This document shows, in pieces, positions 1 through 8,251 of a stretch of 64,000 bases of DNA. Source of the DNA: Mariprofundus micogutta (GTDB lineage Bacteria; Pseudomonadota; Zetaproteobacteria; Mariprofundales; Mariprofundaceae); assembly GCF_001895085.1 (NCBI RefSeq), contig NZ_BDFD01000002.1, positions 124,001 through 188,000 on the forward strand, in the 5' to 3' direction. The first letter of the stretch is position 1. Every line of letters begins with the position of its first letter. The position numbers were made by a program, and so were the translations under genes. The notes below the pieces were generated by a model. That model did no database searches and had not been told where the DNA came from. It worked only from the letters and a program-made list of their open reading frames with translations.

Positions 1-2
1 CG

Positions 3-1187
3 ATGAGAATTACTACTTCACAGTTATATGACAACCTGTTGCAGGGTGTTCAGCAGCAACTGAATATCCAGAACAAGGGAAATGCCCAGATTACTTCAGG
101 CACCCGCTTCCAGACGCCTGCAGAAGCAGCGCTCGACTACCGCACCTCTCTCGACATCCGGCATGCACAAAAATCTGTGGATGGCGGCATTGAAGCCATT
201 GCCATTGCAGAATCAAGGCTGGCTGTCAGCCAGAATCATCTGAATAACATGGGTAATATTTTTTCGCGCGCACAGACCCTGGCGGTTCAGCAGGCCTCCG
301 GACAGATTTCTTCCATAGACAGACAGGCCGCCATTTCAGAAATCACGCATTTAACGACAACCATGCTCAATAACGCCAATCAGAAATGGCAGGGACAGGC
401 ACTCTTCTCCGGCACAGCCGTCGATAAAGTACCTTTTGTCACCAATGCATTTAATGCTGGCACGGCAGTTTTTGCAGCCGGCGCTAACACTTCCATCACC
501 AATATTTCGCAAACCGCAAACCCTTCTGCAGTTAATGATACATATGCCGTCACACTCGATGCAGCTGGTACCAGCATCGCCAGTATCACCAACAGCTTGG
601 GAACCAACCTGCTGGCTGCTCCCGTGCCTCTTGTTGCCGGTGCCAACGCAGTCACACTCAGCAATAGTGCGGAACTGAGCATCACTTACAACGGCACGCC
701 TGACACTGTGAATCAGGCTGGTGGTTCGCTGACCGTATCCGGAGCAACAGCGGCGGGCAGTGTATCTTACGCTGGCAGTGATCAGGACCGTGTAGTTACC
801 GTCAACCCTTCCCTGCAGATCACAAGCAACATCAGAGGTGATGACCCGGCATTTACCGCGGCATTCCAGGCACTGCAGGACTTCAAAACAGCGCTGCAGA
901 CCAATAATATACAAGGCGTGACAGCATCAATTGGCGCCTTAACTGCAGCCGGTGAAGCATTGATTGATATTACTGCCGACGTCGGTGCACGCATCGATGC
1001 CCTGCAGATTACAAAAACTTCTTATGAGGATATGAAGTCCCACTTTGCAATCAGGCTGAGTACCCATGAGGGTGTGGATATCGCTTCTGTGGTCACAGAA
1101 ATGAAACTATCTGAAATTGCACTGCAAGCTTCATACAGCCAGATCTCCAAGCTACAGAATCTCTCTTTGATCAACTTCCTCGGATAG
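3..1187 (+). CDS. flgL: Flagellar hook-filament junction protein FlgL
   Basis: This 394-residue protein has the flagellin-type layout: conserved helical N-terminus (MRITTSQLYDNLL, with LNIQNKGNAQITSGTRFQTP following) and a conserved C-terminus ending in LQNLSLINFLG, with a variable Ala/Thr/Val-rich centre (about residues 140-270). FlgL (HAP3) joins the hook-associated ring to the filament. The ATG is three bases into the window, so the ribosome site and the expected upstream flgK are outside. It is followed after 6 bases by csrA and then fliW, a known flagellar control arrangement. FlgL rather than flagellin is favoured by the N-terminal sequence and length. The centre shows no catalytic features. 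Confidence 0.9.
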   Translation: MRITTSQLYDNLLQGVQQQLNIQNKGNAQITSGTRFQTPAEAALDYRTSLDIRHAQKSVDGGIEAIAIAESRLAVSQNHLNNMGNIFSRAQTLAVQQASGQISSIDRQAAISEITHLTTTMLNNANQKWQGQALFSGTAVDKVPFVTNAFNAGTAVFAAGANTSITNISQTANPSAVNDTYAVTLDAAGTSIASITNSLGTNLLAAPVPLVAGANAVTLSNSAELSITYNGTPDTVNQAGGSLTVSGATAAGSVSYAGSDQDRVVTVNPSLQITSNIRGDDPAFTAAFQALQDFKTALQTNNIQGVTASIGALTAAGEALIDITADVGARIDALQITKTSYEDMKSHFAIRLSTHEGVDIASVVTEMKLSEIALQASYSQISKLQNLSLINFLG

Positions 1188-1193
1188 CTTTGT

Positions 1194-1448
1194 ATGCTGG
1201 TCTTACGAAGGAAAATCGGGCAAGCCATCCAGATCAATGATGATATACGTATCGTTATTCAGGACGTACAGAATGAACATATAGTACGCATTGGTATTGA
1301 AGCACCTGCTGAAATTCCGGTGCATAGACTGGAAATTTACAACTTGATTCAGGAAGAAAACAAGTCTGCCGGTGGCGCAGGAGCACTAGACTGGTTAAAA
1401 GGAGCGTCAAATGGCAGCGACAGCGACGGAAACAGTGATGAAACCTGA
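1194..1448 (+). CDS. csrA: Carbon storage regulator CsrA
   Basis: The first 50 residues are typical CsrA (MLVLRRKIGQAIQI, then VRIGIEAPAEIPVHRLEIY), the small dimeric RNA-binding regulator that recognises GGA motifs in leaders and controls translation and mRNA stability. The protein is 84 residues, longer than the usual 60-70, with a Gly/Ser/Asp-rich tail from about residue 58 of no known role. It starts 6 bases after flgL and overlaps fliW by 38 bases. A GGA sits just before the start codon (1181-1183) and could serve as a weak ribosome site or a CsrA target; this is inference. Confidence 0.95.
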   Translation: MLVLRRKIGQAIQINDDIRIVIQDVQNEHIVRIGIEAPAEIPVHRLEIYNLIQEENKSAGGAGALDWLKGASNGSDSDGNSDET

Positions 1449-1854
1449 AACACAAAGCGATGAATCCTTTCACTTCCCGCAGGGCATTGCCGGCTTTACG
1501 GATGCCAAAGAGTTTGGTTTTATCTATCAGGGACATGGTGACATTGTCTGTATTCAGTCTATTGATCAGCCCGAGGCTTCATTTTTACTGACTCCCTGGG
1601 ATGAAAAACGACTCGGTCCGGCACCATCATTACCAAAAGACCAGCATGAATGCATGCAGATTAAAGATGAGAAAGATCTCATGTGGATGCTGGTCCTCAA
1701 TCCATTTGTTGATAAACAGTGGGTCACGGCCAATCTGAAGGCCCCGATTGCCTTGAACCTGGAAGCACGGCTGGGGCTGCAATGTATCCGCCCTGATATA
1801 GAACTGACGGATATCCGTTATAACTGGATGCCACAGCCTGAAACCAGCGACTAA
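1411..1854 (+). CDS. fliW: Flagellar assembly factor FliW (CsrA antagonist)
   Basis: This 147-residue protein matches the FliW family (HFPQGIAGFTDAKEF near residue 21, MLVLNPF near residue 92, a core of short beta strands). In known systems FliW binds flagellin and, when flagellin is exported, is released to bind CsrA and relieve repression of flagellin synthesis. The chosen ATG has a good AAGGAG ribosome site at 1399-1404 inside csrA, so translation is probably coupled to csrA. The order flgL-csrA-fliW supports the assignment. The N-terminal 20 residues before HFPQG look like an unstructured extension. Confidence 0.9.
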   Translation: MAATATETVMKPETQSDESFHFPQGIAGFTDAKEFGFIYQGHGDIVCIQSIDQPEASFLLTPWDEKRLGPAPSLPKDQHECMQIKDEKDLMWMLVLNPFVDKQWVTANLKAPIALNLEARLGLQCIRPDIELTDIRYNWMPQPETSD

Positions 1855-1925
1855 CAGCACACCTGTGTAGTCATTCGCTTTTCCTTCTCCCCGATTCGTT
1901 CTAAGATAGGCAATAAGGAGATACG

Positions 1926-3305
1926 ATGACGAAACCCTCCAAAGCCTCAGTAACCCATCAGGTATCCAGAATGCTGGATATGGATGTGGCCGATGTGGCC
2001 AGCCTGCCGGCACTTTATCGTCATACCACACATCTGCTGCGCTTTGCCTACCGCGTACTTGAACGTTTCATTACAGATAAATGTATTCAGCGTGCTTCAG
2101 CTCTCGCCTACGCATCACTGTTAGCCATCGTGCCGATGGTCGCCCTCGGCTTCTCGGTATTCACCAGTTTTCAGGCCTTTGATGCTATGGCAGGCAGCGT
2201 TAGTGATTCCCTGCTTAATTATCTGCTGCCGACCAGCCAGAAAGCTGTACAGGACTATCTGGGTACAGTTGCCGACAAAACCACAGCGATCTCTGTATTC
2301 GGTGTGATCGGCCTGCTGTTTACGGCTACGGCACTGCTGAACACCATTGAAGAAGCCTTTAATGATATCTGGCGCATTACCCGTGCACGCGCCTGGTTAT
2401 CCAAATTCATCACCTTCTGGGCAACCCTGACACTTGCCCCGATCCTGATCGGTGCCTCTATCTCCATCACCTCGTATATCGTCGCCCTGCCGGTCGTCTC
2501 TGATGTTGCCGAAGGTGCATCCTATATCAGCAAAGCTCCGTTTATCGTGCCCTGGCTGATGTCTTCGCTGGCCATGGCCGTAATGTACTCTGTGTTGCCC
2601 AACACATCCGTTCCGTTCCGTTATGCGGCTGTCGGTGGTCTCGTTGCCGGTGCCTTGTTTGAATGGACCAAGAGCGGCTTTGCCTTTTATGTCACCGAAG
2701 TCGCCAACTATGAACGACTGTACGGTGCCCTCTCCACCCTGCCCATCTTTCTGATCTGGATTTATCTGATCTGGGTGGTGGTGCTGCTCGGCTCTGAGAT
2801 AGCCTTCTGTCTGCAACATCCGGAGCAGTCTCACCGTCAAACCAGCAGCTTCCAGCAACCGGGCATCCGTCAATTTTACTCACACCTGATTCTGCTGCGC
2901 GCTTCACAAGCTCATCGCGAAGGCAAAACCCTGAATATGGATGATCTGATCGAAGAGACTGACCTGCCGAGCAATATTTTGCAGGAGTGGCTTGATAAAC
3001 TCTGCACTATCAAACTTTTACGCTATACCGAGCCCAGCGATGAAACACCGGGCTGGCTACCGGGCTTTGATTCGGAACAGATGAGCCTGCATGAGATTTT
3101 CCATCGTCTGAATGAAACGCCGATGGAAGTACCTGATGAGTGGCAGGAGAGCTCAGTAGGCAGACAACTGGCAGGACTCTACTTCCGTTTGGGGCGTGAA
3201 CGATCAGGCATTCTGAAAAGCATGAATATTCATGACATCATGGAACGCGAGCACGAAAAGGATGACGCACGTGAGGAAGTTCTAAACAATACGCTGCATG
3301 ACTAA
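1926..3305 (+). CDS. YihY/BrkB family inner-membrane protein
   Basis: The 459-residue protein belongs to the YihY/virulence-factor BrkB family (once wrongly called ribonuclease BN). About six hydrophobic segments lie between residues 50 and 290 (for example LASYASLLAIVPMVALGFSVF-like and LPIFLIWIYLIWVVVLLGSEIAF), with the family signature RASALAYASLLAIVP near residue 57. The C-terminal 160 residues are soluble and charged and resemble a winged-helix-like tail found in long members. A ribosome site AAGGAG lies just before the ATG. It overlaps the following peptidase by 8 bases. The molecular function of the family is not established. Confidence 0.8.
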   Translation: MTKPSKASVTHQVSRMLDMDVADVASLPALYRHTTHLLRFAYRVLERFITDKCIQRASALAYASLLAIVPMVALGFSVFTSFQAFDAMAGSVSDSLLNYLLPTSQKAVQDYLGTVADKTTAISVFGVIGLLFTATALLNTIEEAFNDIWRITRARAWLSKFITFWATLTLAPILIGASISITSYIVALPVVSDVAEGASYISKAPFIVPWLMSSLAMAVMYSVLPNTSVPFRYAAVGGLVAGALFEWTKSGFAFYVTEVANYERLYGALSTLPIFLIWIYLIWVVVLLGSEIAFCLQHPEQSHRQTSSFQQPGIRQFYSHLILLRASQAHREGKTLNMDDLIEETDLPSNILQEWLDKLCTIKLLRYTEPSDETPGWLPGFDSEQMSLHEIFHRLNETPMEVPDEWQESSVGRQLAGLYFRLGRERSGILKSMNIHDIMEREHEKDDAREEVLNNTLHD

Positions 3306-4437
3306 ATCAACAGACTCAGCCCGACTCATTATTTCAGACTCAGAACACGATGCGGATATGCTCTATGCCAGCGGCATTTTTGTTCCCGATGCCTTTATCG
3401 CAATTGAAATCGATGCAGAATGGCATGGTCTGTTTTCACCACTTGAAGTGGATCGGGCCCGTAAAAACTCCAGATTTTCGCATGTGCATCTCGATACTCC
3501 ATTAAGAACAGTTGCCGAGAATTTAAACCGCAGCGGACTGGCATCTGTTGCTGCCGCATTCCTGAGTGAGCACGCCATTACCCGTGTGGAAGTTCCCGGA
3601 CATTTTCCTCTCGCCTATGCAGATGCACTAAAATCATGGGGTTTTAAAGTTAAAGCCAGCGAAGGTGCGTTCTTCCCTTCGCGTGCAATTAAAAGCGAGC
3701 AGGAGATCCGTTATCTCGCCCATGCGGAGAAACTAACCCGACAATCCATGCAGCAGGCAGAAACCTATCTGGCTGCATGCAGTATCGGCGATGACAATAT
3801 CCTTCGTGATAGCCAATCCGGCAAAAAAGTAAAAGCTGCTGATGTACGACGTGCCATTGAAACATTCCTGATCGGAAACGGTGCCATGCCTGCTCACACG
3901 ATTGTAGCCTGCGGGCGTGAAGGTGCTGATCCGCATAATATCGGCAGCGGTTATATTCGCGCCCACCAACCGATCATTATCGATATTTTTCCACGTATTC
4001 TGGCAACCGGCTACTGGGGTGATATGACACGCACCTATGTGAAAGGCAAAGCCACGCCTGAAATCAAAAAAATCTATAATACTGTTCGCGAAGGCCAGGA
4101 CATTGGCCTTTCGATGGTCAAAGATGGTGTCGATGGACCATCGATTCATCAGGCCATCACGGCCCACTTTGATAACCGCGGTTTCCCGACCAGAATGGTG
4201 CGTGGCAAACAGACCGGTTTCTTCCACGGCACCGGCCATGGTGTAGGCCTGCAGATTCACGAAGCGCCCGGCATCTCCCCTCGCCCCGGTACATTAAAGA
4301 CCGGACAGGTCGTTACTGTTGAGCCGGGCCTCTACTATCCGGGTCTGGGCGGTGTTCGCATCGAAGATATGGTCGTCGTCCGCGATCACGGTTGCGACAA
4401 CCTCACCAGACACAAACGCAAACTTGAGATTGATTAA
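3298..4437 (+). CDS. M24 family metallopeptidase (Xaa-Pro aminopeptidase-like)
   Basis: The C-terminal half has the pita-bread fold motifs of M24 peptidases: two metal Asp in IIIDIFPRI and YWGDMTRTY, His in FFHGTGHGVGLQIHE, Glu in VTVEPGLYYPG and in GGVRIEDMVVV, so all five metal ligands appear present. The N-terminal 120 residues form a creatinase-like domain. The expected role is cleavage of N-terminal residues preceding proline in cytoplasmic peptides. At 379 residues it matches short bacterial PepQ/PepP-like proteins. It is translationally coupled to the YihY gene through the overlap. The natural substrate cannot be read from sequence. Confidence 0.88.
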   Translation: MTKSTDSARLIISDSEHDADMLYASGIFVPDAFIAIEIDAEWHGLFSPLEVDRARKNSRFSHVHLDTPLRTVAENLNRSGLASVAAAFLSEHAITRVEVPGHFPLAYADALKSWGFKVKASEGAFFPSRAIKSEQEIRYLAHAEKLTRQSMQQAETYLAACSIGDDNILRDSQSGKKVKAADVRRAIETFLIGNGAMPAHTIVACGREGADPHNIGSGYIRAHQPIIIDIFPRILATGYWGDMTRTYVKGKATPEIKKIYNTVREGQDIGLSMVKDGVDGPSIHQAITAHFDNRGFPTRMVRGKQTGFFHGTGHGVGLQIHEAPGISPRPGTLKTGQVVTVEPGLYYPGLGGVRIEDMVVVRDHGCDNLTRHKRKLEID

Positions 4438-4515
4438 ATATAGCTGAACACGAACCAAACATATTTATCCAACGGCTTAAACCGGCCACAACCGGTCATT
4501 CAGGGTGTGTTAATA

Positions 4516-4731
4516 TTATCCACAACAAGACTTATTTTGCTGAATTGGTGGACATGGAACGTCACCGTATGAGCAGTATACACAACAGTCACCGGATTTA
4601 GGTTTAAGAAGAGCATGACATGACTCACATTCATAAAACCACTGACATGCATCAGTCGGCATAGTCTCTTTTTTACTGTGTTCACATTCAGGGCAGGTAA
4701 TCGTGGATTCGGCAATAATATTATCAGTCAT
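4516..4731 (-). CDS. Small GDCCVxC-motif cysteine-rich protein
   Basis: The 71-residue soluble protein has a CPECEH motif near the start, CESCHALLKP in the middle, and the signature GDCCVYCSYGDVPCPP near the C-terminus, ending NKSCCG. Small proteins with GDCC(V)xC are often found beside mercury transport genes and are presumed thiol metal-binding proteins. The ATG at 4731 is preferred to the upstream in-frame GTG/ATG region because it gives an 8-base overlap with the merF end. It is last in merR-merT-merF-this gene. The two CxxC-type pairs suggest a zinc ribbon or Hg(II)/Cu binding. The function is unproven. Confidence 0.75.
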   Translation of the reverse strand: MTDNIIAESTITCPECEHSKKETMPTDACQWFYECESCHALLKPKSGDCCVYCSYGDVPCPPIQQNKSCCG

Positions 4732-4942
4732 TGGTTTTACTCTCACTGTCTTTTTTCTTTAAGGCAAAAACAGTAAGGGCTAAAAAGAATAGTAGTGCTG
4801 GCATAAGCACATAGTCGAGATAACCGACCCATGCAGACACCCCAACTATTCCTAAAAGCATTACCAAAACAGGTGTGAAACAGCATAGCGCAGAAAGGAC
4901 TGCTCCTGTAATTCCTGTTTTCAATAATGTGGATGATTTCAT
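4724..4942 (-). CDS. merF: Mercury transport protein MerF
   Basis: The 72-residue membrane protein has two hydrophobic segments and the MerF signature LCCFTPVLVMLLGIVG in the first, the vicinal Cys pair being the known Hg(II)-binding site. The second segment (YLDYVLMPALLFFLALTVFAL) matches MerF closely. MerF carries mercuric ion across the inner membrane. The start at 4942 (MKSSTLL) is chosen because family members begin there; in-frame codons upstream would extend it into merT. The usual second C-terminal Cys pair of MerF (CC near the end) is missing, the tail being Lys/Ser/Asp. Confidence 0.85.
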   Translation of the reverse strand: MKSSTLLKTGITGAVLSALCCFTPVLVMLLGIVGVSAWVGYLDYVLMPALLFFLALTVFALKKKDSESKTND

Positions 4943-4953
4943 GTTAGCTCTCC

Positions 4954-5292
4954 CTATTGAGTGAACAGCGGTATAATCGAGGGCGAAAATAGCATCAATA
5001 ACGCAAGAACACCGAATAACCACATACCCATCGGTCTGATTACTGAGTTACAGTTTTTTTCTAAACACTTTCTGCTATTTCTCCGGTATTGCCATACTGC
5101 CCACCCAAGCAATCCAAAGGTTATTACTGCAAATAAAGGGCGGTATGGCTCAAGCGCAATAAAGGCACTTGCGGAACCAAAGCCAAGTAAAAGAAGCACA
5201 AGGGGGCCAAGGCAACACGCAGAAGCTAAGAACCCAGCCATCATCGCACCCAACAACGAAGGGGTGACCTTTTTTGAAAATGAGTCAGTCAT
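4954..5292 (-). CDS. merT: Mercuric transport protein MerT
   Basis: The 112-residue protein has three hydrophobic segments, the MerT motif ASACCLGPLVLLLLGFGSA in the first, then LEPYRPLFAVITFGLLGWAVW, and a cytoplasmic loop with a second Cys pair (RKCLEKNCNSV). In MerT the first pair takes Hg(II) from periplasmic MerP and the loop pair hands it on to MerA. No merP or merA is present here, so the supply and the destination of the ion are unclear. The start overlaps the merR stop by 8 bases, so the genes are co-transcribed and probably coupled. Confidence 0.88.
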   Translation of the reverse strand: MTDSFSKKVTPSLLGAMMAGFLASACCLGPLVLLLLGFGSASAFIALEPYRPLFAVITFGLLGWAVWQYRRNSRKCLEKNCNSVIRPMGMWLFGVLALLMLFSPSIIPLFTQ

Positions 5293-5680
5293 CAGCTTCT
5301 TCCAGTGACTTCAAAATAGGACACTCTTCACTCGTACCTTCCTGTTCACATTTTTCAGCCAGTTCAACTAATACGCTTTGGATTCGGGTGAGACTTTCTA
5401 TTCGAGAAGCAATTTTACTTGCCTTTATTTCTGCAATCATTTTTACCTGTGAACAGTCTGCTTGGCCTGCACGCAATGAAAGTAACTCTCGAATTTCCTC
5501 AAGGGTAAAACCAAGTTCTTTCGCATGGATAACAAATAGAAGTCGTTTAACATCACTCTCAGAGTAGTCGCGATACCCCGACATAGTGCGTTTAGGCAAG
5601 GGCAACAGTTGTCTGCGCTCATAATAACGAATGGTATCAATATTTACCTTCGTTAGTTTTGATAGTTCACCAATCTTCAT
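5285..5680 (-). CDS. merR: MerR family mercury-responsive regulator
   Basis: The 131-residue protein has a MerR N-terminal winged helix (MKIGELSKLTKVNIDTIRYYERR), a long dimerisation helix, and the three metal cysteines in the MerR pattern: one in QADCSQV (about residue 76) and two nine residues apart in KCEQEGTSEEC. That spacing and the single rather than double Cys at the middle site favour Hg(II) sensing over Zn(II). Unlike classical Tn21/Tn501 operons, it is co-directional with merT and first in the operon. No Shine-Dalgarno is visible before the ATG; see the promoter entry. Confidence 0.88.
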   Translation of the reverse strand: MKIGELSKLTKVNIDTIRYYERRQLLPLPKRTMSGYRDYSESDVKRLLFVIHAKELGFTLEEIRELLSLRAGQADCSQVKMIAEIKASKIASRIESLTRIQSVLVELAEKCEQEGTSEECPILKSLEEADD

Positions 5681-5687
5681 GGTGCAA

Positions 5688-5718
5688 CTCTAAACCATGA
5701 AGTATGGTCAAGGGTCAA
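5688..5718 (-). promoter_or_regulatory. MerR-type promoter/operator of the mer operon
   Basis: On the minus strand TTGACC (5718-5713) is followed by 19 bases and then TTAGAG (5693-5688). The spacer holds a perfect dyad ACCAT-N5-ATGGT (5694-5708). A 19-base spacer with a central dyad is the hallmark of MerR-activated promoters, which MerR untwists when metal binds. The -10 ends 7 bases before the merR ATG, so the transcript would start at or next to the A of that ATG. A second TTGACC at 5711-5706 would give too short a spacer. Confidence 0.65.
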
Positions 5719-5820
5719 GAATATTATTTATTAAGGTTGAACCCTGAATGACCAAAGTTAGTCGAAAGCCAAAGGGGACTTGAATGAATGACCGTGTTGG
5801 CCATTAAGGTTATTGGGCTC

Positions 5821-6189
5821 TTAAATTCCAAGCCACTTTCTAGCCTCATCCTTATCACGAAAAACCCTCAGGTCGTAGTGTTCTTGGTCTAGAAGCATTT
5901 GATACATTCTAGCTAATCCAAAAACAAGGTCTTTATTGCAATATACTGCAATCTTAGTTCTATCAGGGCTCAAAACTAATTCGTTTCTTGCTTCAGCCAT
6001 TTTAGGAATATCACGCTCAGCTAGCTTAAGGCTAATATCAGAGTAATCGACAAAAACCCGATAACCTTCTTTTAAATCATAGGATGAAATCATTGAATAA
6101 TAAGACATGAGATCATCTAGGCTTACCTCACCTATTGATGAGGCAAAAATGATATTCAAATCATCGTCATAATGAGAAGACATTGGCAT
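5821..6189 (-). CDS. Small SpoIIAA/STAS-like hypothetical protein
   Basis: The 122-residue soluble protein (MPMSSHYDDDLNIIFASS...) has an alternating beta/alpha pattern like small SpoIIAA-like proteins: an early strand pair with LNIIFASSIGEVSLDDLMSYY, then YRVFVDYSDISLKL, then KIAVYCNKDLVFGLARMYQ and a C-terminal DKDEARKWLG helix, which is typical of that group. The start at 6189 is chosen as the family-like beginning; an in-frame ORF extends further upstream (to 6327) into the neighbouring gene. It is AT-richer than its neighbours and sits next to the mer genes, so may have arrived with them. No function can be assigned. Confidence 0.55.
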   Translation of the reverse strand: MPMSSHYDDDLNIIFASSIGEVSLDDLMSYYSMISSYDLKEGYRVFVDYSDISLKLAERDIPKMAEARNELVLSPDRTKIAVYCNKDLVFGLARMYQMLLDQEHYDLRVFRDKDEARKWLGI

Positions 6190-6262
6190 AGCAGAAATAT
6201 ATACAATTGATAAATCATTCACATCTATTTTATGCTGAATGACTGAAGTTGGCCGGGTTGAG

Positions 6263-7192
6263 TCAGTCAGCGTTAGATGATTTTTGCTTTTGCAGGATTT
6301 TTGTACCGCCCATGCGCCAGAGCACAATGCCGCCGGGGATGGCAGCGATCAGAAGAACAAATACCCAGAGCGCTGCCATAGCACCTGCTGCTTCGCTCGA
6401 TGCACCGAACCAGACAGCAATACCTACATATCCAGCCTCTCGAATACCAAAACCGTTAAATGACAATGGAAGTGCAGAAGCCAGTGCAATCAGGCAAACC
6501 ATGAAACCGTAAACAAACCAGGAAAGCTCCATACCTACGGCCATACCCAGAAAAACGTGTGACTGCACCACCAGAGCCTGAAACAGCAGTGAAACCGGAA
6601 GGCTCTTCCACCATGCAGCGGCGAACTCAGGAGAAGTTAGCGGTAATATTTTCCAGCCGGACAGCTTTCCCTGCCAGGCCGAGTCCTGAAGCTTGGGCCA
6701 CCACCATCCGGCTGTGAATAACACGATAAAACCGACAACCAGGCCTGTGTTCCAAAGCCAGACCCACATCGAAGGCACATCAAGAAAGAACATGCAGAAT
6801 GAAATCACCATCGCCAGCCCAACAACACCGTTCAGGCGCTCAAGAATTACACTCGCAGCTGCAGGCCAGCCTGCGTGCTCGCGACCTTTGGCCAGCAGGT
6901 AACCACGTGCTAGATCACCGCCGATAATGGATGGCAGAAACAGGCTTAAGAACATACCCAGAAAGTAGAGTTGGATCTTCCTGCCTGTTTTCACAGCAAG
7001 CCCGAGACCTCGTGCCAGCCATGCCCAACGGATAGCGGAGAAAACCTGTCCGATGATCAGGCAAAGGCAGGCTGCAATAACCAGCAGCCAGTCGGCTTCT
7101 TTTAATAGATCGAAAATAGCACTCAGGTCGAGCGCCCAAACAAGATAGCCCAGAATCAGGGCTGAGAGCAGCAGCTTAATCCACATCATCAT
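6263..7192 (-). CDS. YbhN/AglD-like flippase-type membrane protein (LPG synthase TM family)
   Basis: The 309-residue protein has about eight hydrophobic segments and fits the lysylphosphatidylglycerol synthase TM/UPF0104 family (DWLLVIAACLCLIIGQVFSAIRWAWLARGLG early, FLGMFLSLFLPSIIGGDLARGYLLAKG, and a late FNGFGIREAGYVG motif). Such proteins often sit with polyprenyl-phosphate glycosyltransferases and are suspected lipid flippases. Here it is the last gene after GT39 and GT2, which supports a role in moving the lipid-linked sugar or modified lipid. Flippase activity is inference from family and context. Confidence 0.75.
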   Translation of the reverse strand: MMMWIKLLLSALILGYLVWALDLSAIFDLLKEADWLLVIAACLCLIIGQVFSAIRWAWLARGLGLAVKTGRKIQLYFLGMFLSLFLPSIIGGDLARGYLLAKGREHAGWPAAASVILERLNGVVGLAMVISFCMFFLDVPSMWVWLWNTGLVVGFIVLFTAGWWWPKLQDSAWQGKLSGWKILPLTSPEFAAAWWKSLPVSLLFQALVVQSHVFLGMAVGMELSWFVYGFMVCLIALASALPLSFNGFGIREAGYVGIAVWFGASSEAAGAMAALWVFVLLIAAIPGGIVLWRMGGTKILQKQKSSNAD

Positions 7193-7306
7193 CGAATAGC
7201 GACTCTCACCACAGGCCTGCTTGCATAAAGGGGTAGCTGCAGAACGACTCTCTGACCTTCACAGTTATCTCCCTCCGCGCTTTCTGTTTCCTCTATGCTG
7301 AAGCAG

Positions 7307-8251
7307 TTATTCGTCTTCGTCCCTGACACTATAGTGGCGGCGGCCTGTAGCTTCGTAATAGGTGCGAGCCTGCATCTCCAGCATCAGACCGATACCGAAC
7401 AGCAAAATACCGGTCACAATCAGCAGCGAACCCAATTGCAGCATCGGCCTTGCTGCCAGGTCGGCACCGAAGATCAGCTTGTCCATAGTCAGCCAGAGAT
7501 CAATGAACAGGCCTGAGGCCAGTGCGATCAAACCCGCAGGTCCGAACAACTGCAATGGTCGATCTGTAAAACGCTGGAAGAATAATACCAGCAGCAGATC
7601 CACCACGACGCGTACTGTGCGCCCGATACCATATTTACTCTCGCCGAACTGGCGTGCTCTGTGGGTGACGACCTCTTCACCCAGTTTGGCCCCGTACAGA
7701 CTGGCCAGTGCAGGCAGAAAACGATGCTGTTCACCATAAATACGCAGGTTTTTCGCCACGTCCGCGCGCATCAGTTTCATGGGACAGCCGTAATCGTGCA
7801 TACGTACATTGGTCGAACTGCGGATCAGGGCATTGGCAATCTTGGACGGCAAATTGCGTGATACACTGGCATCCTGCCTGTCCTTGCGCCAACCGTTGAC
7901 CATATCGAGATTGTCCTTCTTAAGGCGTTCAAGAAGTTTGGGAATATCGGCAGGATCAGTCTGCAGATCACCATCCATATAAACGACATACTTGCCCTGT
8001 GCACGATCAAAACCGGCACTCATCGCAGCGGTTTGACCAAAGTTGCGACGCAGCTGGATCAGCACCACACGATCATCGCTTTCACGTGCTTTTTTCACAG
8101 CTTCAACTGTGCCGTCATCAGAACCGTCATCCACCAGAATCAATTCATAGGCAATATCCGCAAGCTTATCGGCCATTTCAGCTACCAGCAGTGGAACATT
8201 TTCCTCTTCTTCATACAGCGGAACGACGATAGAAATCAATGCTTCGGCCAT
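7307..8251 (-). CDS. ArnC/DPM1-like GT2 polyprenyl-phosphate glycosyltransferase
   Basis: The 314-residue protein starts with a GT2 domain (ISIVVPLYEEEENVPLL, LVDDGSDDGT, and the DxD-type VYMDGDLQTDPADIP near residue 95) and ends with two membrane segments (LFGPAGLIALASGLFIDLWL and LQLGSLLIVTGILLFGIGLML). This is the layout of enzymes that transfer a sugar from a nucleotide donor to undecaprenyl phosphate on the cytoplasmic face, as ArnC does. It overlaps the GT39 gene by 16 bases, so the two probably act in sequence. Whether the sugar is aminoarabinose cannot be told; arnA, arnB and arnD are not in the window. Confidence 0.82.
   Translation of the reverse strand: MAEALISIVVPLYEEEENVPLLVAEMADKLADIAYELILVDDGSDDGTVEAVKKARESDDRVVLIQLRRNFGQTAAMSAGFDRAQGKYVVYMDGDLQTDPADIPKLLERLKKDNLDMVNGWRKDRQDASVSRNLPSKIANALIRSSTNVRMHDYGCPMKLMRADVAKNLRIYGEQHRFLPALASLYGAKLGEEVVTHRARQFGESKYGIGRTVRVVVDLLLVLFFQRFTDRPLQLFGPAGLIALASGLFIDLWLTMDKLIFGADLAARPMLQLGSLLIVTGILLFGIGLMLEMQARTYYEATGRRHYSVRDEDE

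Noticed and set aside
351-914. 187-residue minus-strand frame inside flgL
   Set aside because: Cys-rich translation without domain or ribosome site; shadow of flgL.
5700-5820. Repeated GAATGACC words around the small hypothetical gene
   Set aside because: Short and irregular; not enough to call a repeat family or attachment site.
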